Source: an uncultured Sutterella sp. | Lineage (GTDB): Bacteria > Pseudomonadota > Gammaproteobacteria > Burkholderiales > Burkholderiaceae_F | Assembly: GCA_905202595.1 (NCBI GenBank) | Contig: CAJKSP010000022.1 | Location: forward strand, 1-34,424 | DNA length: 34,424 bases | Direction of reading: 5' to 3' | In this document: piece after piece, positions 7,095 to 15,370 of the stretch | Position numbering within the stretch: the first letter of the stretch is position 1 | Layout of the letters: the number at the start of each line of letters is the position of its first letter | Notes under the pieces: generated by a model | Seen by the model: the letters and a program-made list of their open reading frames with translations, nothing else | Databases searched by the model: none | What the model was told of the DNA's origin: nothing | Translations under genes and position numbers: made by a program

Positions 7095-8669
7095 TCAGGC
7101 GAATCGCCCTTCAAGGAACCAGCGGCCGCTTTTGAGCTCGCGAAACAGCCAGAGAATTTCTCCTGTGCGGCTTTTGGCCGCAATGTATTCGCGCTCGGAG
7201 CCGTCTGCGCCCGATGCGCATTCGAACTCCGAAACGAAGACGAGCGGACCGCGCCATATCGGCATGCCGCTCTCCTCTTTCAGCGGCTCAGGCTTCGCGA
7301 GGCATTCCGTCGGCAGAAGGCCTCGGCCGAATGTGCGGCTGCTTCTGAGCGGCGGGTGCGCGGCAAGCCTCGGCTCGTTCATGGAGAGGCGGCGTCCGTT
7401 GGAGGCCAGCCGAAAGACGCGGGAGGCGCCCATCGCCGCGGCAAGCTCGGCTTCAAGAGCCTGCGAAGCAGTGGCTGCGCAGGCTCTTTCCTGACGCTCA
7501 GCCGACACGGCCTTTTTAACGGGCGACGCTTGAAGCTGAATGCGCCGCATGGCGCCCTGCGGCTCTGCATGCTGCAGCGCGGAGCGGAGCTCTGCGGCAA
7601 ATTCATCAGCAGCAGAGGTGCGGGCGGGCAGCTCGGCGGCTATGCCGCCTCGGCCATCTGAAATGACGGCTGTCCAGCGAAGCGCGCCGGCACCGCTGGC
7701 GTGAGAAAAGCTTTTAGCGGCGGCGCCAAGCCGCTCAGCGGCCGCATGCAGAGAGGCGGCGGACTCGTCTTCAAGAGTGAGCGCAAGCCGCAGCGATGCC
7801 GGCTGGCGCAGTAGCGGACGGGCGGCATCCGCCAGGCCGAAGAGCTCGGCGAGGCGGCGGCCGGCCGACTGTTGCGAAGCCGGGCGCTCTTCATCCGCCT
7901 CGGCTGGATCGTGCGCCTGCGCCGCTTCGAGCGCGCCGAAGCGCGCCGCTGCCTCATCGGCTGTCGAAAGCCCTTCTCGGCGGCACTGCGCGGCTTCAGC
8001 GCTGGTAAGCGGCAGCGCTTCCAGGGGCAGCGCTTTGATGTCTGCGGCGTCCATGACGGCCCGCGTTCGTCCGTCGTGGGCCATCCAGGAAGCGCGGGCG
8101 GCGGCGCAGGCCATTTCCGGCGTTGCGCCTACGCCTGCAGCGGCGGTCAATCCCATGGCTTGGAGCGTGCGGCAGAGCGCTTCCGCTGCGGCAGCGGCGG
8201 CCTGCCGGCGGGTGTCTGCAGCGTTCGCTGCATCCTGCGGCAGGCTTGCGGCCGGCTCGAAGAGAATGGCGATCGAGAAGCCGTCTCCGTCCGGGTCCGC
8301 AGCAAAAATTCGCAGGCTTGAGGCGCTGAGCGATGCAGCGGCGATGAGCGCCTTGAGTTCGGCAGGCGCTTGGCGCTGCGCGTAAAAAACGCGAAGCTGA
8401 GGCGTGCGCGAAAGCGCCGATGCGGTTTCTTCTCCAAGCTCGGCGCCCAGGAGAAGCGCCGCTTCATTGGCCGCGGCCACTCTGCCTTCGATGGAGCAGA
8501 CGGCCGGCCGCTTGCCTTGCGGACCGTATTCGTGCACAAGTGCGGCGCGCGACGCATCTCCTGAAGGAACAGCCCATTCGGCAGAGGCAGAGAAAAGGGC
8601 GTGCGGCATGGCGGCGGCGCACCAGAGAAGCGCAGGGGCGCCGCAGGCTGCAGAAAGAGGCTTGGACAT
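7095..8669 (-). CDS. imuB: ImuB, catalytically inactive Y-family polymerase-like protein
   Basis: A 524-residue alanine-rich protein of the ImuB/Y-family group. In the ImuA-ImuB-DnaE2 mutasome ImuB is the hub that binds the beta clamp and brings in the error-prone polymerase DnaE2. The palm region is recognisable (AALLLGAELGEETASAL, GVGATPEMACAAARASWMA), but the acidic metal ligands of active Y-family polymerases are absent: the N-terminal strand reads LLWCAAAMPHA where active enzymes have a D-x-D-like motif. The C-terminus, EYIAAKSRTGEILWLFREL then RWFLEGRFA, is characteristic of ImuB. It starts 15 bp after imuA ends, so the two are co-transcribed, probably under LexA. No dnaE2 follows; queH does. 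Confidence 0.88.
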   Translation of the reverse strand: MSKPLSAACGAPALLWCAAAMPHALFSASAEWAVPSGDASRAALVHEYGPQGKRPAVCSIEGRVAAANEAALLLGAELGEETASALSRTPQLRVFYAQRQAPAELKALIAAASLSASSLRIFAADPDGDGFSIAILFEPAASLPQDAANAADTRRQAAAAAAEALCRTLQAMGLTAAAGVGATPEMACAAARASWMAHDGRTRAVMDAADIKALPLEALPLTSAEAAQCRREGLSTADEAAARFGALEAAQAHDPAEADEERPASQQSAGRRLAELFGLADAARPLLRQPASLRLALTLEDESAASLHAAAERLGAAAKSFSHASGAGALRWTAVISDGRGGIAAELPARTSAADEFAAELRSALQHAEPQGAMRRIQLQASPVKKAVSAERQERACAATASQALEAELAAAMGASRVFRLASNGRRLSMNEPRLAAHPPLRSSRTFGRGLLPTECLAKPEPLKEESGMPIWRGPLVFVSEFECASGADGSEREYIAAKSRTGEILWLFRELKSGRWFLEGRFA

Positions 8670-8684
8670 GACGGGACGAAAAAA

Positions 8685-9428
8685 TCAGGCGGCCTGCCGT
8701 TCGGCTTCGCGAGCCGCCGGCCGGAGGGGATAGAGGGCGACGAGCGCTTCAGAGCTGCGGTGCAGAAGGCGCTGCGGGTGCGTAGCGCGCACGAGAGAGC
8801 GCAGGGATGCGCCGGGCGCCGGCGAAATCTGCAGCCGCAAAGCGGCTTCTGAGGCGCAGCAGGACATGACGGCCGGGCGAAGCGCGAAGACGGTGCATCC
8901 TGATGACGACGCGGCCAGCGCCAGCTTTCTCATGGCACGTCGGTCATCCAGAGAGGCGAGCGGCGGCAGCCAGGCGGCGACGGCGCTCACTGCGTGCTCG
9001 GCCGCTGCGCGCACGGCTGTGCCAAAAGCTTCGGCGGGCGAACGCGGCACGCAGAAAAGCTGGGCGGAGAGGTCGATGCCGGCTGCCTCCATCGCGGGAG
9101 CGGAAAGCTCGAAGATGTCGGTGCTCGGCAGCACCCAAAGCGTTGGTCCCAGCGCTGCAGCGGGCGCCAGAATGATCTGCAGCTCTCCGCGGCCGGGAGC
9201 GGCCGAAAGAATTTCCGTCAGCGCGCCGCGCGGAAAGCCGCCGCCGAGAAGCGCATCCAGATCAGGGAGCGCCGACGAGACGAGGGGCGAGCCGGCGGCA
9301 GGCGCCGCGCCTTTCAGAAGCCGTCGGACTGTATCCAGCGGATTCAGGGAGAGCGGCCGAGAGGTGCTTGGAGAGAGCGCAAGCGCACCAGTGCAGGAGG
9401 CGCTGGCAGAAGCAAGGGGCGTCGGCAT
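8685..9428 (-). CDS. imuA: ImuA, RecA-like translesion synthesis accessory protein
   Basis: A 247-residue SulA/RecA-like protein, first gene of the damage-inducible imuA-imuB pair. The core begins with the family pattern LDALLGGGFPRGALTEILS, followed by PGRGELQ where RecA has its Walker A loop; the lysine and Ser/Thr of a working P-loop are missing, as usual in this family. Later strands (LWVLPSTDIFELSAPAMEAAGIDLSAQLFCV) also fit. The ATG at 9428 has GAGG 9 nt upstream and is preferred over TTG 9446. In Caulobacter and Pseudomonas homologues work with ImuB and DnaE2 in mutagenic bypass; the role here is inferred. The upstream region holds a LexA-like site at 9595-9610. Confidence 0.88.
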   Translation of the reverse strand: MPTPLASASASCTGALALSPSTSRPLSLNPLDTVRRLLKGAAPAAGSPLVSSALPDLDALLGGGFPRGALTEILSAAPGRGELQIILAPAAALGPTLWVLPSTDIFELSAPAMEAAGIDLSAQLFCVPRSPAEAFGTAVRAAAEHAVSAVAAWLPPLASLDDRRAMRKLALAASSSGCTVFALRPAVMSCCASEAALRLQISPAPGASLRSLVRATHPQRLLHRSSEALVALYPLRPAAREAERQAA

Positions 9429-9540
9429 GATGGAAATCCTCACCAAACGAAAATCAGGAAGCGGCAGTCGAAAGCGCTGCGGCTTGAAGGCGTTCGCTTC
9501 GAAAATGAGTGTAGGTTGAGGTTTTCAGCACCGTCTCGAA

Positions 9541-9830
9541 AAATGATCCTTTGCTCTGATCTTCTGAAAGGGATAAAAAATATCTTTCCCTGCACTGCAA
9601 TAAAAGACAGCCGATGAAAATCAAAATTCCGCCAAATGGCTGAGAGGCCTTCTTTTGATGAATGATCCTCGTCTGAATCGCTGAATCCCTTGCAGGATAG
9701 GGATTGACATCGGATATGGCTTGATGAATGATCCTCTATCGGGTCGCCGACCCTCTCCAATGGCCGGGCTTAAAGGATCATTTCCCGGGCAAGCTGCACG
9801 CCGGCCGTGTGCATGATTGATGAATATCAA
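9541..9830. repeat. AATGATCCT repeat cluster between imuA and yggS
   Basis: AATGATCCT occurs at 9542-9550, 9661-9669 and 9727-9735, and inverted (AGGATCATT) at 9775-9783. Two copies are embedded in an identical 16-mer TTGATGAATGATCCTC (9655-9670 and 9721-9736). The outer pair is a perfect 12-bp inverted repeat, AAATGATCCTTT (9541-9552) and AAAGGATCATTT (9772-9783). A partial copy, TTGATGAAT, is at 9817-9825. The intergenic region is 576 bp long, more AT-rich than its surroundings and without a convincing gene. Confidence 0.7.
9595..9610 (-). promoter_or_regulatory. Candidate LexA (SOS) operator for imuA-imuB
   Basis: CTG-N10-CAG with an A/T-rich interior (CTGCAATAAAAGACAG) fits the gammaproteobacterial LexA half-site pattern and spacing. 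It lies about 167 bp upstream of the imuA ATG. On the minus strand it overlaps a possible -35 (TTTATT, followed after 16 bp by TATTTT). imu cassettes are LexA-controlled in many bacteria. The genus-specific LexA consensus is not known to me. Confidence 0.42.
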
Positions 9831-10004
9831 CTTTCAAGGATTAGAGAAAACCCTAAATATTGAGGTGGGCGTCTTTCCCTCTCCTTCTGCAGTCAGCGGT
9901 TGGAACGCGCCGGCCTTGTCTTGAGTCGGCTGCGCTAGACTGACCGCTTCCCGCCGCCGGCGGGGCTGGCCGATGTCGGCCGAAACTTTTGTAGAGGAGT
10001 TCGC

Positions 10005-10733
10005 ATGAGCGTACTCATGCCCGGGATTGAAGAGCGTCTGCAGGCCGTGCGCGAGGCGCTTGCGGCTGCGGAGCGCAGCGCTGGCCGGCCCGCCGGCAGC
10101 GTCGTGCTGGCAGCCGTCGGCAAGACCTTTGGGCCGGAGGCCGTCGAGGCCTGCGCGCGCCAAGGGCAGCGCGTCTTTGCAGAAAACTATGCTCAGGAAG
10201 GCTGCGACAAGATCGACTGGATGCGGGCCAAGCATCCGGACCTTCAGCTTGAATGGCACTTCATCGGTCCCCTGCAGGCCAACAAGACCCGCATGGTGGC
10301 AGAGCGCTTCGACTGGGTGCAGTCTCTGGATCGGCTTCGCATTGCGAGCCGGCTCTCGGCTCAGCGTCCGGAGGCGCTGCCGCCGCTCAATGTGCTGATA
10401 GAGGTGAACATTGACGGCGAGGCTTCGAAATCGGGCGTTTCGCCCGACGAGCTGGAAGCGCTGGCGGCCGAAGTGGAGAAGCTGCCGCGCCTGCGGCTGC
10501 GCGGCCTCATGGCGATACCGGCGCCAGCTTCGGATGAAGCCGGCCGCCGCAAGCCTCTGGCTGCAATGAAGGCGCTTTTCGATGCGTTCCGCAGCCGGCA
10601 TCCGGAGGCTGACACGCTCTCGATGGGCATGAGCGCCGACATGCGCGAAGCGGTCGAGGAAGGCGCCACGATGGTGCGCATCGGCTCGGCCATCTTCGGT
10701 CCGAGAAGCTATCCGAAGAAGGCCGGCGCCTGA
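10005..10733 (+). CDS. yggS: YggS-family PLP homeostasis protein (PLPBP)
   Basis: A 242-residue single-domain fold-type III (alanine-racemase-like barrel) protein that binds pyridoxal 5'-phosphate and helps control free PLP and amino-acid pools; it has no clear catalytic activity. The PLP lysine is K40 in the motif AAVGKTF. Other marks are ENYAQEG (FGENYVQE-like), WHFIGPLQANKT, VNIDGEASKSG, LRGLMAIP and SMGMSADMREAVEEGATMVRIGSAIFG. The ATG has GAGGAG about 6 nt upstream. It lies 39 bp before proC, an association common in bacteria, so the two form an operon. Confidence 0.95.
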   Translation: MSVLMPGIEERLQAVREALAAAERSAGRPAGSVVLAAVGKTFGPEAVEACARQGQRVFAENYAQEGCDKIDWMRAKHPDLQLEWHFIGPLQANKTRMVAERFDWVQSLDRLRIASRLSAQRPEALPPLNVLIEVNIDGEASKSGVSPDELEALAAEVEKLPRLRLRGLMAIPAPASDEAGRRKPLAAMKALFDAFRSRHPEADTLSMGMSADMREAVEEGATMVRIGSAIFGPRSYPKKAGA

Positions 10734-10772
10734 AAACGAAACATTCGAAGGAAGCAAAAAAGGAGGCTTTTT

Positions 10773-11579
10773 ATGATCACGGTCGGCTTTCTCGGCGGCG
10801 GCAACATGGCCGGCGCCATCATCACGGGGCTCGCGAAGAAGCTCGATCCCGCCCGCATCCATGTGACGGATCATCACCCGGAAAAGCTCGCGGCGCTGGC
10901 AGCGCGCACGGGCTGTCAGACGCATGCCGCTCTGGGCAGCTGGGTTGGCGAATGCGACCTCTTCATCCTGGCCGTGAAGCCCCAAGGCATGAAGAGCGCC
11001 GTGGAGCCGCTGCCCGCGCTTCTGAAGCAGGGCGGGGCGGCGCTTTCAATTGCCGCCGGCATTGAGGCTGCGGCGCTCAAGCGCTGGCTTGCTGGCTATA
11101 CGGTGCTGCGCGCCATGCCCAACACGCCGGCGATGGCCGGCGTCGGCACGACGGGCCTTTGGGCGCCGGCCGATGCCGCGCCGGAGGCGCTCGATGCGGC
11201 GAGGTTCGTGCTTTCGGCCGTGGGCGACGTCGTGGAGGTTGCCGATGAGGACGGCATCGATCTCGTCGGCGCCATTCCGGGATCAGGTCCCGCCTATGTC
11301 TTCCGCTTCCTTGAGGCGCTCGAGCTCGCCGGCGAAAAGCGGGGGCTGCCTCCGGCTTCAGCCAAGGCGCTTGCGCTCGGCACGGTGTACGGCGCGGCTG
11401 TGCTCGCCAAGCAGTCGGGCGAGGATTTTGCGCGCCTGCGCGAAGCTGTGACGAGCAAGGGCGGCACGACGGCGAAGGCGCTTGAAGTCTTCAATGCGCG
11501 CGGCATCGACGAAATGGTCGACGAGGCCGTGGAAGCCGCGCTGAAGCGCACGGCCGAAATGAAGGCGCTTTTCCGCTGA
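10773..11579 (+). CDS. proC: Pyrroline-5-carboxylate reductase
   Basis: A 268-residue enzyme that reduces 1-pyrroline-5-carboxylate to L-proline with NAD(P)H, the last step of proline synthesis. The N-terminal Rossmann motif is FLGGGNMAGAIITGL; then come AVKPQGM, RAMPNTPAMAGVG and IPGSGPAYVFRFLEAL. The C-terminal signature EAVTSKGGTTAKALEVF is that of the dimer-forming domain. The start has AGGAGG about 6 nt upstream. Another proline gene, proA, lies on the opposite strand 16 kb away; proB is not in the window. A strong hairpin follows. Confidence 0.97.
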   Translation: MITVGFLGGGNMAGAIITGLAKKLDPARIHVTDHHPEKLAALAARTGCQTHAALGSWVGECDLFILAVKPQGMKSAVEPLPALLKQGGAALSIAAGIEAAALKRWLAGYTVLRAMPNTPAMAGVGTTGLWAPADAAPEALDAARFVLSAVGDVVEVADEDGIDLVGAIPGSGPAYVFRFLEALELAGEKRGLPPASAKALALGTVYGAAVLAKQSGEDFARLREAVTSKGGTTAKALEVFNARGIDEMVDEAVEAALKRTAEMKALFR

Positions 11580-11608
11580 GCGCCCGACGGCGGCCGGATG
11601 CCTTGAAG

Positions 11609-11638
11609 GCCGCCCTGCCTTCCTTCAGGCAGGGCGGC
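11609..11638 (+). terminator. Strong hairpin after proC
   Basis: A perfect 12-bp stem GCCGCCCTGCCT/AGGCAGGGCGGC (11609-11620 with 11627-11638) with a 6-nt loop sits 29 bp past the stop. The tail (GTATCTTCTACC) is only weakly T-rich. Confidence 0.65.
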
Positions 11639-11785
11639 GTATCTTCTACCCACAGATGGAAAGAGGCGGCCGCCGTTTTCTGAAGCGCCTCTTTCGCTTG
11701 CCGCCTCTCCCGCAGGGCGTTCGGCGCCTGCACAGCGGGCGGCGGCATTTTTCTGCGCAATGCCGTCTTCTCTCCCATCGGCGTA

Positions 11786-11815
11786 TGGACAGGCCTAGCG
11801 CCTTCCTCCTATCAT
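11786..11815 (+). promoter_or_regulatory. Candidate promoter of the ugp operon
   Basis: TGGACA (11786-11791), an 18-bp spacer and TATCAT (11810-11815) each match the sigma-70 consensus at five of six positions. The start would be near 11822, giving a leader of about 200 nt with GC-rich hairpins. The rest of 11580-12022 holds no gene I can support. I see no clear Pho box. Confidence 0.48.
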
Positions 11816-12022
11816 TTTTGCTGTATCAGCCTAGACCTCTCCCTTTTTAGGGAGCGCCGCGCCCCGCGCCTCTTTCGGCGACCTTGGGGATCGCGGCTTT
11901 CGGCGCAGGGCCGACAGGGGTACGTCTTCTCCCCCTTCAGGGCAGTGCCGTCGGGGCCGGTCCGTGCACGGGCCGGAGTGCCGGCGGCGCCAGAGAAGGC
12001 TCAAGCTCTTCGGGAGATATAG

Positions 12023-13339
12023 ATGAGCAAGCGTTTCGTTGCGGCCGGTCTGGCGGCTGCTGTTCTTTTGGCGGCCGGGTCTGCTTCCGCCGCGCCGACT
12101 GAGATCACGTGGTGGCATGCCATGGCCAACACGCTCGGCGACTGGGTGCAGGACCTCACCGACAAATTCAATCAAAGCCAGCAGAACTGCAAGCTCGTCG
12201 CGTCCTACAAGGGCAGCTACGACCAGACGATGACTTCAGGCATTGCCGCCCATCGAGCAGGCCGCTCTCCCAATATTCTGCAAGTCTATGAAGTGGGAAC
12301 GGCCACCATGATGTACAGCCGGGGCGCTGTGGTGCCAGTGGGCGAGCTCATGAAGAAGGCGGGCTACGACTTCAATCCGCAGGATTACATCCCCGCTGTC
12401 TACGGCTACTACGCCATGCCGGACGGCAGCATGATGAGCTACCCGTTCAATTCTTCAACCACCGTTCTCTACGTCAATCTCGACAAATTCAAGGCGGCAG
12501 GCCTGCCGACCGAAACCGACAAGCTTCCTAAGACCTGGGCCGACATCGACAAGGCCGCCAAAGCTCTCAAGGCGGCGGGCGAGCGCTGCCCGATGACGAC
12601 ATCCTGGATGGGATGGACGCAGCTTGAGAGCTTCTCCACGTGGCACAACGTTGAATTCGCCACGCTCAACAACGGCTTCGGCGGCCCGAAGGCACGCCTC
12701 GCCATCAATACGCCTCTCCATCAGCGCCACATTGAAAATCTCTCCCGCATGGCCAAGGAAGGCACCTTCGTCTACAAAGGCCGCGGCAGCGTCCCCGACG
12801 CCACCTTCTATTCGGGCGAATGCGCCATCACCATGGCTTCTTCGGCATCGCTCGCCAACATCCGCCGCAACGCCAAGTTTGCCTTCATGACGTTGCCGAT
12901 GCCCTACTACGACGACGTGAAGGATGCGCCGATGAATACGGCCATCGGCGGCGCGTCGCTTTGGGCGATGGCTGGGAAGTCTGAAGCGGAGAACCGCTGC
13001 GTGGCCGACTTCTTCCACTTCCTCTCCGACCCGCAGGTTCAGGCTGACAACCATATGCGCACGGGCTATCTCCCTGTGACGATGAAGGCCTTCGACATTG
13101 CCAAGGCGAGCGGCTACTACGAGAAGAATCCCGGCGCCGACGTCGCGGTGAAGCAGATGCTCAAGGCGACTGACAAGTCCCGCGGCATCCGGCTCGGCTA
13201 CCTGCAGAACATCCGCACGATCGTTGATGAAGAGTTCGAAAAGGTGTGGTCCGGCAAGCAGGATGCCAAGACGGCGCTTGACACGGTGGTCCGCCGCAGC
13301 AACGAGCAGCTCGAGCGCTTCGAGCGCATCGCCCGCTGA
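12023..13339 (+). CDS. ugpB: sn-glycerol-3-phosphate ABC transporter, substrate-binding protein
   Basis: A 438-residue periplasmic binding protein with an N-terminal signal peptide (MSKRFVAAGLAAAVLLAAGSASA, cleavage after ASA). The mature start PTEITWWHAM is typical of UgpB. It binds sn-glycerol-3-phosphate or glycerophosphodiesters and hands them to UgpAE. Family segments include WWHAM, VASYKGSYDQT, IAAHRAGRSPNILQVYEVGTATMM, YPFNSSTTVLYVN, WHNVEFAT and GGASLWAM. Length equals the E. coli protein. It is first in ugpB-A-E-C and has GGGAG 7 nt before the ATG. The gap to ugpA contains stable hairpins that may let ugpB mRNA accumulate in excess. E. coli regulates ugp through PhoB; that could not be confirmed here. 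Confidence 0.95.
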   Translation: MSKRFVAAGLAAAVLLAAGSASAAPTEITWWHAMANTLGDWVQDLTDKFNQSQQNCKLVASYKGSYDQTMTSGIAAHRAGRSPNILQVYEVGTATMMYSRGAVVPVGELMKKAGYDFNPQDYIPAVYGYYAMPDGSMMSYPFNSSTTVLYVNLDKFKAAGLPTETDKLPKTWADIDKAAKALKAAGERCPMTTSWMGWTQLESFSTWHNVEFATLNNGFGGPKARLAINTPLHQRHIENLSRMAKEGTFVYKGRGSVPDATFYSGECAITMASSASLANIRRNAKFAFMTLPMPYYDDVKDAPMNTAIGGASLWAMAGKSEAENRCVADFFHFLSDPQVQADNHMRTGYLPVTMKAFDIAKASGYYEKNPGADVAVKQMLKATDKSRGIRLGYLQNIRTIVDEEFEKVWSGKQDAKTALDTVVRRSNEQLERFERIAR

Positions 13340-13405
13340 CTGCGCGCCTGATGCGGCGCGCCGCGCGCGCCCTGACAGGAGAAAGCGGGCCGGCGGCCGC
13401 TGCCA

Positions 13406-13473
13406 GCGCAGTGCGGTTTTTCGCACTGCGCGGCGCGCAGCCTCAGCCTGAAGCGTTGAGCTGATGCTTCAGG
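13406..13473 (+). terminator. Two intercistronic hairpins between ugpB and ugpA
   Basis: A perfect 10-bp stem GCGCAGTGCG/CGCACTGCGC (13406-13415 with 13422-13431, loop GTTTTT) is followed by an 8-bp stem CCTGAAGC/GCTTCAGG (13447-13454 with 13466-13473). Neither has a U-tract, so they look like stabilising or attenuating elements rather than a full stop before ugpA. Confidence 0.6.
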
Positions 13474-13581
13474 GTGGGACGGCGCGGCAGCTGCCCGCGC
13501 TGCGCCGGCGGCATTGGAGCGCAGGCGACAATGCCGCGCCTCTTCGGCGCATTGGTTCAACCGGGACAAGATCAGTACATC

Positions 13582-14463
13582 GTGGACAAGCGAGTCGTCT
13601 TCAAGAGCAAGTGGCTGCCGTACGTGCTGGTGGCTCCGCAGCTCATCATCACCCTCATTTTTTTCTTCCTGCCTGCAGGTCAGGCGGTCTATCAATCCGT
13701 TCTCATGGAGGACGCCTTCGGACTCTCGCAGGAGTTCGTGGGGCTGCTTAATTTCAAGGATCTATTCGCCGATCCCAACTATCTGCACTCCTTCAAGGTG
13801 ACGATGGTCTTTTCGGTGCTCGTCGCCTTCCTCGGGCTTGCGCTTTCGCTTCTTCTCGCCGTCTGCGCCGACCGCGTCGTCAAGGGAGCCAACGCCTACA
13901 AGAGCTTCCTCATCATTCCGTACGCAGTGGCGCCTGCCATTGCCGGCGTGCTTTGGATGTTCATCTTCAATCCGACGCTCGGCACGCTCTCCTACGTGTT
14001 CCACCAGCTGGGCTGGAACTGGAACTACATGATCAATTCCAACCATGCGCTCGCGCTCATTGTGATCGCAGCCGTCTGGAAGCAGGTGAGCTACAACTTC
14101 ATTTTCTTTTTAGCGGGCCTTCAGGCCATTCCGCGATCGCTGCTCGAAGCAGCGGCCATGGACGGCGCCGGCCCCTTCCGCCGGTTCTGGACGGTGGTCT
14201 TCCCGCTGCTTTCGCCCACGACGTTCTTCCTTTTGGTGATGAACGTGGTGTATGCCTTCTTCGACACCTTTGCGATTGTCGACGCAACGACGCAGGGCGG
14301 TCCGGGACAGGATACGAACATCCTGGTCTACAAGGTGTTTGTCGACGGCTTCCGCAACATGAACTACGGCAGCTCTGCCGCGCAGTCCGTCGTGCTGATG
14401 GTGATGGTGATCGCGCTGACAGTGGTGCAGTTCCGCTTCATCGAGCGCCGCGTGAACTACTGA
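13582..14463 (+). CDS. ugpA: sn-glycerol-3-phosphate ABC transporter, permease UgpA
   Basis: A 293-residue inner-membrane permease with six predicted membrane segments, half of the UgpAE channel. The GTG start at 13582 gives VDKRVVFKSKWLPYVLVAPQ, which lines up with the E. coli N-terminus and length. An ATG at 13531 would add 17 unrelated residues, so I prefer GTG. The cytoplasmic EAA loop that docks on the ATPase is visible as LLEAAAMDGAGPFRRFWTVVFPLL. Other family segments are PYAVAPAIAGVLWMF and VYAFFDTFAIVDATTQGGP. The gene is separated from ugpB by 242 bp with hairpins but lies only 13 bp before ugpE. Confidence 0.94.
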   Translation: MDKRVVFKSKWLPYVLVAPQLIITLIFFFLPAGQAVYQSVLMEDAFGLSQEFVGLLNFKDLFADPNYLHSFKVTMVFSVLVAFLGLALSLLLAVCADRVVKGANAYKSFLIIPYAVAPAIAGVLWMFIFNPTLGTLSYVFHQLGWNWNYMINSNHALALIVIAAVWKQVSYNFIFFLAGLQAIPRSLLEAAAMDGAGPFRRFWTVVFPLLSPTTFFLLVMNVVYAFFDTFAIVDATTQGGPGQDTNILVYKVFVDGFRNMNYGSSAAQSVVLMVMVIALTVVQFRFIERRVNY

Positions 14464-14476
14464 CGAGGAAGGAAAA

Positions 14477-15325
14477 ATGGTTGAAAACCGCCCCTGGCTC
14501 AATTTCTTCACGCACCTCATCCTGATTCTGGGCGTGATCGTCGTGGTGTTTCCCGTCTATGTCGCCTTCATTGCGTCGACGCAGACGGCGGTTGAGGTCG
14601 AGCAGGCGCCGATGAGCCTGCTGCCCGGCTCGCACTTCATCGACAATTATCTGCAGGTTCTTACCGACGGCGGCAGCACGGCAAGCCGCGCGCCTGTCGG
14701 CCGCATGATGCTTGTGTCGCTGGTCATGGCGCTCGGCATTTCGCTCGGCAAGATCTTCATTTCGCTGCTGTCGGCCTTTGCGGTCGTCTACTTCCGCTTC
14801 CCCGGCCGCAAGATCTGCTTCTGGCTCATTTTTGTGACGCTCATGCTGCCTGTCGAAGTGCGCATCACGCCGACCTATCAGGTCATGGCCGATCTCAATC
14901 TGATCGACAGCTGGAGCGGCCTCATCCTGCCGGTGATTGCGTCGGCAACGGCAACGTTCCTTTTCCGGCAGTTCTTCCTCACCGTACCTGACGAGCTGAC
15001 GGAAGCGGCGCGCATGGACGGCGCCGGGCCGCTGCGCTTCTTCTTTACGATTCTGCTGCCGCTCTCGCTGACGAACATCGCCGCGATGTTCGTCATTCAG
15101 TTCATCTACGGCTGGAATCAGTACCTCTGGCCTCTGCTCGTGACGACGAAGGAAGACATGTACCCGATCGTCATCGGCATCAAGCGCATGATCGGCGGAG
15201 GCGACTCTGCCAATGAGTGGAATCTCATCATGGCAACCGCCATGCTTGCGCTCATCCCGCCTGCGCTCGTCGTGACGCTCATGCAGCGCTGGTTCGTCAA
15301 GGGCCTTGTGGATACGGAGAAGTAG
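14477..15325 (+). CDS. ugpE: sn-glycerol-3-phosphate ABC transporter, permease UgpE
   Basis: A 282-residue MalG-type permease, partner of UgpA in the membrane channel for sn-glycerol-3-phosphate. Six hydrophobic segments are visible. The EAA motif is TEAARMDGAGPLRFFFTILLPLS and the typical C-terminus is LMQRWFVKGLVDTEK, which ends the family at the expected length. GGAAGG lies about 5 nt upstream of the ATG. The short 13-bp gap to ugpA indicates a single mRNA, and ugpC starts 45 bp after it. Confidence 0.95.
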   Translation: MVENRPWLNFFTHLILILGVIVVVFPVYVAFIASTQTAVEVEQAPMSLLPGSHFIDNYLQVLTDGGSTASRAPVGRMMLVSLVMALGISLGKIFISLLSAFAVVYFRFPGRKICFWLIFVTLMLPVEVRITPTYQVMADLNLIDSWSGLILPVIASATATFLFRQFFLTVPDELTEAARMDGAGPLRFFFTILLPLSLTNIAAMFVIQFIYGWNQYLWPLLVTTKEDMYPIVIGIKRMIGGGDSANEWNLIMATAMLALIPPALVVTLMQRWFVKGLVDTEK

Positions 15326-15370
15326 TCCTTCAGGCTGCAAGCACCGCAGAAAAGATTAGGAAAGAACAAG

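Noticed and set aside
9440..9830. Small minus-strand frames in the imuA-yggS gap with repeated GSFIK or EDHSS pieces
   Set aside because: The peptide repeats arise from the DNA repeat TTGATGAATGATCCTC read in two frames. No ribosome site and no family resemblance, so the DNA repeat is the better explanation.
11656..11850. A 64-codon frame between proC and ugpB
   Set aside because: Arg/Pro/Leu-rich, no ribosome site, overlaps the likely ugp promoter.
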